From contig CM012955.1 of the NCBI GenBank assembly GCA_000181795.3, forward strand, positions 2,483,154-2,509,733: DNA of 26,580 bases, written 5' to 3'. This document shows positions 20,903-26,580 of the stretch, one piece after another. This DNA comes from Trichinella spiralis (taxonomy: Eukaryota; Nematoda; Enoplea; Trichinellida; Trichinellidae). A program made the translations under genes and the position numbers. Under the pieces are notes generated by a model. It was not told the DNA's origin and searched no databases. It saw only the letters and a list, made by a program, of their open reading frames with translations. Within the stretch, counting starts at the first letter, position 1, and each line of letters begins with the position of its first letter.

Positions 20903-23900
20903 ATGGAAATTCGTTTGGCAACGGTTTGGATATTGTTTTGCTGTTTCACCATGGTCGACTGGTCGATCACCGGCTTTGCGTGCTATAAAGCCGACGGTCG
21001 ACTGTCATCGCGAGGTGTGCGCGATGGGCTTTTGGGTTTCAGCTTCCAAACTAGCCTGGTGGATTTCGTCGCCATGCCGGCCGGTCGGTTCAGCATGCTT
21101 CTGGGCGCTCTGGTCGGTGTGACGGTGAACCGCAAGGGCGGGCCGTTGCGGGTACGACGCGCGTCGACCATTTTTGTCACCGTCGCTGTGCTGATGATGA
21201 TCCACTCGCCGTTGAAATTGCTCGCCGTCACCGAACCCGACCACATTTCCATACGATGGGCGTGGTTTTGGGTTTTGTTCGTCTGGAATTTGACGGCGGC
21301 GTTGTTGTTCGCCGCTTTTGTCGTCGGCTTGCTTGGTCGAGTGACCGTGGCCCGTCGGCCGTCGATTGTTCGACCCAAGTCGAACAAACGCTACCGCGGT
21401 ACCGGCGCCGAAGACGGAGATTTGCCCACGCTGGTGAAACCGTCGGTCGAAGGCGCCGACACTGGCGCCGACCAAGCGTCCGTTCATCTCGACACGAGCA
21501 TCATCAGGCAGACTTATCAAAATTTGCGCATCAAAGAAAGTTCCGCTTCAATACTGCGTCTATTGTCTTACTGTAAATCTGAATGGCTTTGGTACACGTT
21601 GGGATTTGCATTCTTGTTACTCTACTCATTGTGTAAGTGGTAAAAAAATTTTTTTAATGTGAAATTCAAATCAATGGATTTTCATTTTAATTTCAGGTCG
21701 TATTTTTATACCCTATTATACTGGTAAAGTGATTTTTGACATCATCGCTTGGAATTCGTACGAAACGTTGATGAAATCGGTCATGTATATGACACTGTTA
21801 TCACTAGCCAGGTATTATCAATCTAATAATTGGTTTAATTTATGAATTTTATCTTCTTTCTTTTTTTTTACATTTTTCAGCTCAGTTTTTGCTGGTTTTC
21901 GTGCCGGCTGTTTAGAATACGGCTATGTCAAGGTGAACTTGTCAATAAGACGTGACTTATTCTGCGCGTTGTTGAAACAAGAAATTGGCTTCTTCGACGT
22001 GAACAGCACCGGTAAATCGTTGTTGGAAATTTGCATAAATTTTTGCTCAATATTGTGAATTTGTTTGTTTTGAATTCACTTTTCTTCTTCTTCTTCTCCT
22101 TAGGCGTGATCATGTCCCGCTTGTCGTCCGATTGTCAAAGTATGTCCGATTACGTGTCGTTGAATTTGAATATTTTCTTGCGCAATCTGGTGATGCTGAT
22201 TGGTTCGTTGATCGTGATGGCGAATTTATCTTGGCGTTTGACGATGATGAATTTTGTCGCTTTTCCACTGATCGTTTTGGTCAGCAAAGTGTTCGGCGGA
22301 CGTTACGAGGTAGGAAAAAGGGGATGTGGTGGATTTCTTTCTTTTCTTTTTTATTTTATTTTGTTTGTTTGTTTTGGAATTTTTGCATTTTCGCTTTTCA
22401 GAATTTGTCCCAGAATGCGCAAGATTCGTTGGCGAACGTTTGCGACGTGGCCGAAGAAGTGCTTAGCAATATAAGAACGGTGAAGAGTTTTGCCAACGAA
22501 GACGGCGAAGTGCGACGTTTTCAAAGCAAAGTTCAAATTATAACGAATATTTACAAGAAGAAAGCGATCGCCGTTTTCGGATACACTTTGCTCAACGAAT
22601 TGTTCAGCATGATTATTCTTGTCGCCGTGCTCTGGTACGGTGGTCATTTGGTCATGGTCAAGAAGATTAGCAGTGAAAATTTGATCCCATATCTGTTGTA
22701 TCAATTGCAGTTGGGTGAAGCGTTGATTGTGAGAGACACACACAAAGAGATATTTGTTCTTTCTATTATTATTATTGTTGTTGTTATTTTTGTTGTTTTT
22801 CAGAGCATTTCCGGTGTTTACGCTGGTCTTCGGCAAGCAGTTGGCGCTTCGAAGAAGGTTTTCGAATTGATCGACCGTAAACCGGAAATTGTCAACGCCG
22901 GCAAATTGACTTCAACCAACGTACGCGGTCTGGTGGAATTTCGCAACGTCAGCTTTTCATACCCGTCAAGACCGCACCAGCAAGTATTAACGGTGAGTAA
23001 AATTTTTTCCCCACTTCAAATTCGGTTTTACTTTGGTCAATTTTACAATTTTTTCATTCCAAACAGAACGTCAGTTTCAAGTTGAATCCTGGAGAAATGG
23101 TCGCTTTGGTTGGTCCTTCTGGAGGCGGTAAATCTTCTTGCATCGCCTTGCTTGAACACTTCTACGAACCGTCCAGTGGCCAAGTACTGTTGGACGGCGT
23201 TCCGGTGCAGGAATATGATCACAAATTTTTCCACAAAAAGGTGAATTTGAATTTTTGTTTTCAACAACATTCCAACCACCAACGGCAAAGTTTCAGGTAT
23301 CGCTGGTCAGCCAAGAGCCTGTACTGTTTGCTCGTTCGATTCGGGAAAATATTTCGTACGGTCTGGAAGCGGACGAAGTGTCGACGGCCGAAATTATCCG
23401 TTCGGCTGAACAAGCCAACGCCTCGCATTTTATTACACTGTTTGCGGACAGTTTCAACACCAACGTCGGCGAAAAAGGCATCCAATTGTCCGGTACGTGT
23501 TCTGCTAATGCCAATAATCAGCATTGCTTGATCTATAAACGCAGAAAAACAAATCATCAATCAATGATGTGAATATTAATTTCATTTTTCCAGGCGGACA
23601 AAAGCAACGCTTGGCGATTGCTCGTTCGCTGGTCCGCTGTCCGACGGTGTTGCTGTTGGACGAGGCGACCAGCGCTTTGGACGCCGAATCGGAATTTTTG
23701 GTCCAGCAGGCGATATACCGCAATTTGGCCGGTCACACGGTTCTGCTGATCGCCCACCGCCTGAGTACTGTGGAAAAAGCGGATCGTATAATTGTCATCG
23801 ACTCCGGCCGCATTGTCCAACAGGGCAATCATGAACAACTGCTTTCCGAAGATGGACTTTACAAAAATCTAATACACCGTCAATTGCACGGCGACGAGTC

Positions 23901-23910
23901 AAAGCAGTGA
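20903..23910 (+). CDS. ABCB9/TAP-like ABC half-transporter (HAF family)
   Basis: Nine exons join in frame: 20903-21632, 21697-21811, 21881-22011, 22104-22309, 22402-22728, 22804-22992, 23067-23240, 23297-23492 and 23594-23910, giving 794 residues (human ABCB9 is 766). Residues 1-150 carry about four hydrophobic segments like the extra TMD0 of TAPL. A charged linker (155-215) and a six-helix core (about 225-505) follow. The ATPase domain is complete: A-loop Tyr556, Walker [10 protein letters not shown] (582-590), Q-loop Gln630, signature LSGGQKQR (688-695), Walker B with Glu713, D-loop SALD (716-719) and H-loop His744. Half-transporters pair up; ABCB9 and the C. elegans HAF-4/HAF-9 proteins sit in lysosome-related membranes, and TAPL moves peptides inward. 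Exon 1 is far richer in G and C than its surroundings. TAP2-like assignment is less likely, since nematodes lack MHC class I. Confidence 0.92.
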
Positions 23911-23955
23911 AGTATTTTTATTATGCTTAATCTTCTGTTTCGTTTTATCTTTTCC

Positions 23956-23961
23956 AATAAA
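23956..23961 (+). terminator. Poly(A) signal of the ABC transporter gene
   Basis: An AATAAA hexamer 46 bases after the stop codon. Confidence 0.65.
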
Positions 23962-24249
23962 CCATATGTATATATATAATTGGGAAGAAATTATGATTCA
24001 ACAAACAAATTTCATCAAAAATGAAAATTGTTCTATTTTACAATATCCATACAATTTTAGAATATATGTACGTGTAGCATTTGAAAAAATATTTCCTTAT
24101 TTTTATGTAAATATGTGTGTGTGAGGATTACAAAAATTAATGTTCCTGTTATTCTTCTTGCTTCTGTTATTATTTTTTTATTCATTACGTTTGTTTGTTT
24201 GTTTGTTTGTTTATACTGAAAAATATACTGTACATGTTGAATTGGAAAT
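23962..24249. other. Spacer with a GTTT tract
   Basis: AT-rich sequence between the transporter and the transposon remnant. Its only feature is the GTTT tract at 24189-24212. Confidence 0.5.
24189..24212. repeat. GTTT tetranucleotide tract
   Basis: Six tandem GTTT units. Confidence 0.9.
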
Positions 24250-24758
24250 TGATCAGTTGATGGTGGTCGTTTTCTTTTCCCTATAATAACTTGAATTGTT
24301 CTACACTACTCGTCGTAGCAAATGTTCCATTGTTATGAATGGCTAGCCCTTGTGGAATAAACAACCTCTGTAGATGGCAAATTGCCAATGTTCATACACA
24401 CCAAAGCTGCTACCACTGATACTGACAGAAGTGGTAAAAAAAGGAGCCTCATGTCAACTGTGTGTTTCAAGTGACATCAAGACAAGCGTACGTTGTCAAA
24501 AATGCCAGAAATACGTTTGTAAGCATCATACACAATCATATTGTAATTCAAGTGTGTCAAAGTACATCCACCATATTCCGTCTTATCACAAAAAAAATAA
24601 ACTTTACATATTAGAATATTCATCAGCAGCTTGTAAAATAATATGCACAAATACCTAGTTACAGTATGATCGAGAAATAACCTGTGCATCACATCTGGGT
24701 TAATTTGACCAGGAAGACAAAAGTAGGAAAGTCAATTCGAGGATCAGGGAAGGGTTAA
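24250..24758 (+). mobile_element. piggyBac-like DNA transposon remnant (3' end)
   Basis: The frame at 24374-24658 carries a Cys/His cluster: Cys27/Cys30, Cys41/Cys44, Cys49/His52 and Cys57. Its CQLC...CQKC...CKHH order is like the C-terminal zinc-binding tail of piggyBac transposases. Just upstream, in another frame, WW-containing residues resemble the segment before that tail. Downstream, the sequence ends with an outward-facing CCCTTCCCTGATCC motif against a TTAA at 24755-24758, the usual piggyBac target site. A partial inverted copy (GGGTTAATTTGACC) lies at about 24698. The catalytic core and the 5' terminal repeat are not visible, so this is a 5'-truncated copy with broken frames and cannot move by itself. 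The family call rests on the Cys cluster plus TTAA and needs a profile search. Confidence 0.5.
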
Positions 24759-24869
24759 GCATATACAAAGAATACAAATAAATGCACGACTAGACGTTCG
24801 TCTGAAGATATTCGAGCATCCTGCTTTGCAAAGTCATTTTCCTCTTCAACGACCATAACTGTAGAAAGT

Positions 24870-26018
24870 CCTTAAATTCGATGAACCACCATAAATTTGC
24901 ATACGTTTCGTATTATTACAACTCATCTTTACAATTTTTTTACCGTTTACGTGTTTGTTGTCTCTACTTATTTTTCAATAAAAAGTGCTTAGTATGAATC
25001 TGTTGTTTCGAGTTGCGTGATTTTACCTAATTAATTTACAATTAAAATGCATTATAACTCATATTGTTTTTTATCATTGATTTTAAGCATCCTAATTAAT
25101 TTTGAATTTCCTATAAAAACAGAAAAAAAGCATGCAATTAATATCAGTTTTTATGTGACGTCATTTAAGTTATTCAGCATTCAATCAATGCATTCAATTT
25201 TGCATCTACATTGCACTTTATACTTTCTAATTATGATTTTTATAAATTTTCAAACTATTTAGCAAATATCATTACTTAAGAAAAGCTCAGTTTAATTGCA
25301 CTGCTATCCTAATGGTTACGGATTAATAAAAAATCTAGTTATAGGAAATTAAATCATCTAATTTATGAAATACAAAAACTCAGCTTCGGCGTCTATAGCG
25401 ACTATTCACTACACCAAAATAAATTGTAATACCTGCATCACCATAGATACATACGAATTTATTTTGAGCAACGTACACCAGACATACACAATGGAGAGGG
25501 TCATTGTGTAATGAGAAGTGTTTATATGATTGGCAAAGCTACAATTACATTTTCTTCTCAAACGCAGTGGATTAAGTAAATAAAGAGCAATTAAAAATCT
25601 ACAGTAGCCGTATTTATCAGCAGAAATGAATAACATAAAAATTTGCATGCGAAGTCGTTCGCTTTATTGACCTAATAGAAATCATTTCAGTTTGAGGCCG
25701 TCCGTGGATGGTAGCTCAGCGTTTTGATTGGAAAATTGACTGAAGACAAACATTGAATTCAAACACTATTTTTGCTTTTTATTCATTATTATTTTTTGGA
25801 ATAATTTCTGAAAAATAATTTTTCAATCAACATCCAAAGACAATGAACGTTAACGATGAGAAAATGGCGCATTTAGCAGTAAGTGGCAATTTTTTCATTT
25901 TTAAGTCATAATCACTTGACAATACAGTAGAGAATCGAAATTGATTAAATACACCCTGTACGCATTGTTTATCTATTATTAAAATACGATCTTTCGAAAA
26001 TCACCTTTGCAGTAGCTA
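24870..26018 (-). repeat. Right arm of the long inverted repeat
   Basis: This is the reverse complement of 1-1150. It contains the same 79-codon frame on the reverse strand (25648-25409), with two base differences that are both silent. The piggyBac remnant ends about 110 bases before the arm. That gap (24759-24869) is open in more than one frame and is not shared with the left side. Past 26018 the sequence is unique within the window. Confidence 0.93.
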
Positions 26019-26580
26019 ACATGCACTTTTAATTGACCACAAGTAAGCTTTTGCCCACTTAAATTGTCCACTTAAAAATTAGGTTCATTTTAGCTACTTG
26101 GTTTCCTGACTTATGAAAAATTTTCAGAAATACGTAGGTGTGTTTTGTCTAAGTCAATTTTGTTTTGTTATGGCGTTTTTTGTCAGATAGAATATATTTT
26201 GCCTGAAGCTTAAATGTCAAGCTCCTTTCTGAATTTTCAAATAGTCCTTTCCTTATTGGTAGTATTTAACGGTCCATTTATTCTGGTTATATTGCAACGT
26301 GGTTTAGGTTAGACTTTCTCTTCAGCCAAATGTTCTAACGCAATAAAAACCGGTTTCTAACGCTGCATTATGCAAATAACTATTGCTATAACGCGCCTTA
26401 TCATCAGTAAGGGTGCGTTTTCAGTTTAATTTACGGGCCAATTAGTAGCATTGTTGAACGTTCTACGAGCTCATTATAGCGTTAAGTAGCCGCCGAAGGC
26501 GGCTTCAGAATTACTGACAAGTATTCCATAATTCTGCTCTTCATATCTTAAAACGAAAATACTCGAAGTGTAAACAATTC
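26019..26580. other. Sequence outside the right arm
   Basis: About 560 bases with no supported gene. It contains a GC-rich perfect hairpin at 26488-26504 (AGCCGCC, GAA loop, GGCGGCT), which is unusual in this AT-rich setting. Such hairpins are common in small non-autonomous elements, but no boundaries are visible. Confidence 0.5.

Noticed and set aside
20721-21122. Longer frame overlapping the start of the ABC transporter
   Set aside because: It is in a different frame from the transporter and is AT-driven up to 20900. The 20903 frame carries the membrane segments and splices correctly.
20983-21520. Long reverse-strand frames over the first exon of the ABC transporter
   Set aside because: They are shadows of a GC-rich coding exon, with low-complexity composition and no domain.
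1-26018. The whole window as a giant element with long terminal repeats (Polinton-like or other)
   Set aside because: The genes inside are ordinary host genes. There is no polymerase, integrase or capsid gene, and the outer boundary of the arms is not defined.

Overview
The window looks like a piece of a small, AT-rich nematode nuclear genome. The genes have short GT-AG introns (mostly 50-410 bases), AATAAA poly(A) signals and long AT-rich spacers. I infer a clade I nematode such as Trichinella, but the sequence alone does not prove the genus.

Layout, left to right. Bases 1-1150 are one arm of a long inverted repeat whose other arm is 24870-26018. Between the arms sit:
- an NDUFA11/B14.7-like complex I subunit gene (5 exons, + strand, 1653-2895);
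- a small single-exon RING finger gene (- strand, 3599-3940);
- a single-exon orphan four-membrane-segment protein (- strand, 6137-6796);
- a decayed, unrecognised coding island that opens with a signal-peptide-like exon (10067-11400, + strand);
- a BPI/LBP-type secreted lipid-binding (TULIP) protein (+ strand, 11977-13884);
- Rab8 (6 exons, - strand, 14319-15368);
- a short LARP7-like RNA-binding protein (6 exons, + strand, 17134-18550);
- a TAP-like/ABCB9-type ABC half-transporter (9 exons, + strand, 20903-23910);
- the 3' end of a decayed piggyBac-like DNA transposon (about 24250-24758).

Five of the six clear genes are recognisable housekeeping or cell-biology genes: respiration, vesicle traffic, snRNP biology, lysosomal peptide export and lipid binding. 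They do not form one pathway, and nothing suggests an operon. I followed splice phases by hand through four spliced genes (NDUFA11-like, Rab8, LARP7-like, ABCB9-like). Each gives one continuous reading frame of plausible length (299, 214, 305 and 794 residues). The TULIP gene gives 498 residues under the simplest two-exon model.

The features most worth a second look are:
- the roughly 1.1 kb inverted repeat around a 23.7 kb gene block, with sequence divergence rising from the outer to the inner side;
- the decayed secreted-protein island beside the TULIP gene;
- the LARP7-like protein, which lacks the C-terminal xRRM and has a weak La motif;
- the NDUFA11-like protein, which has an N-terminal extension of about 140 residues.
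I found no convincing new multi-gene system.
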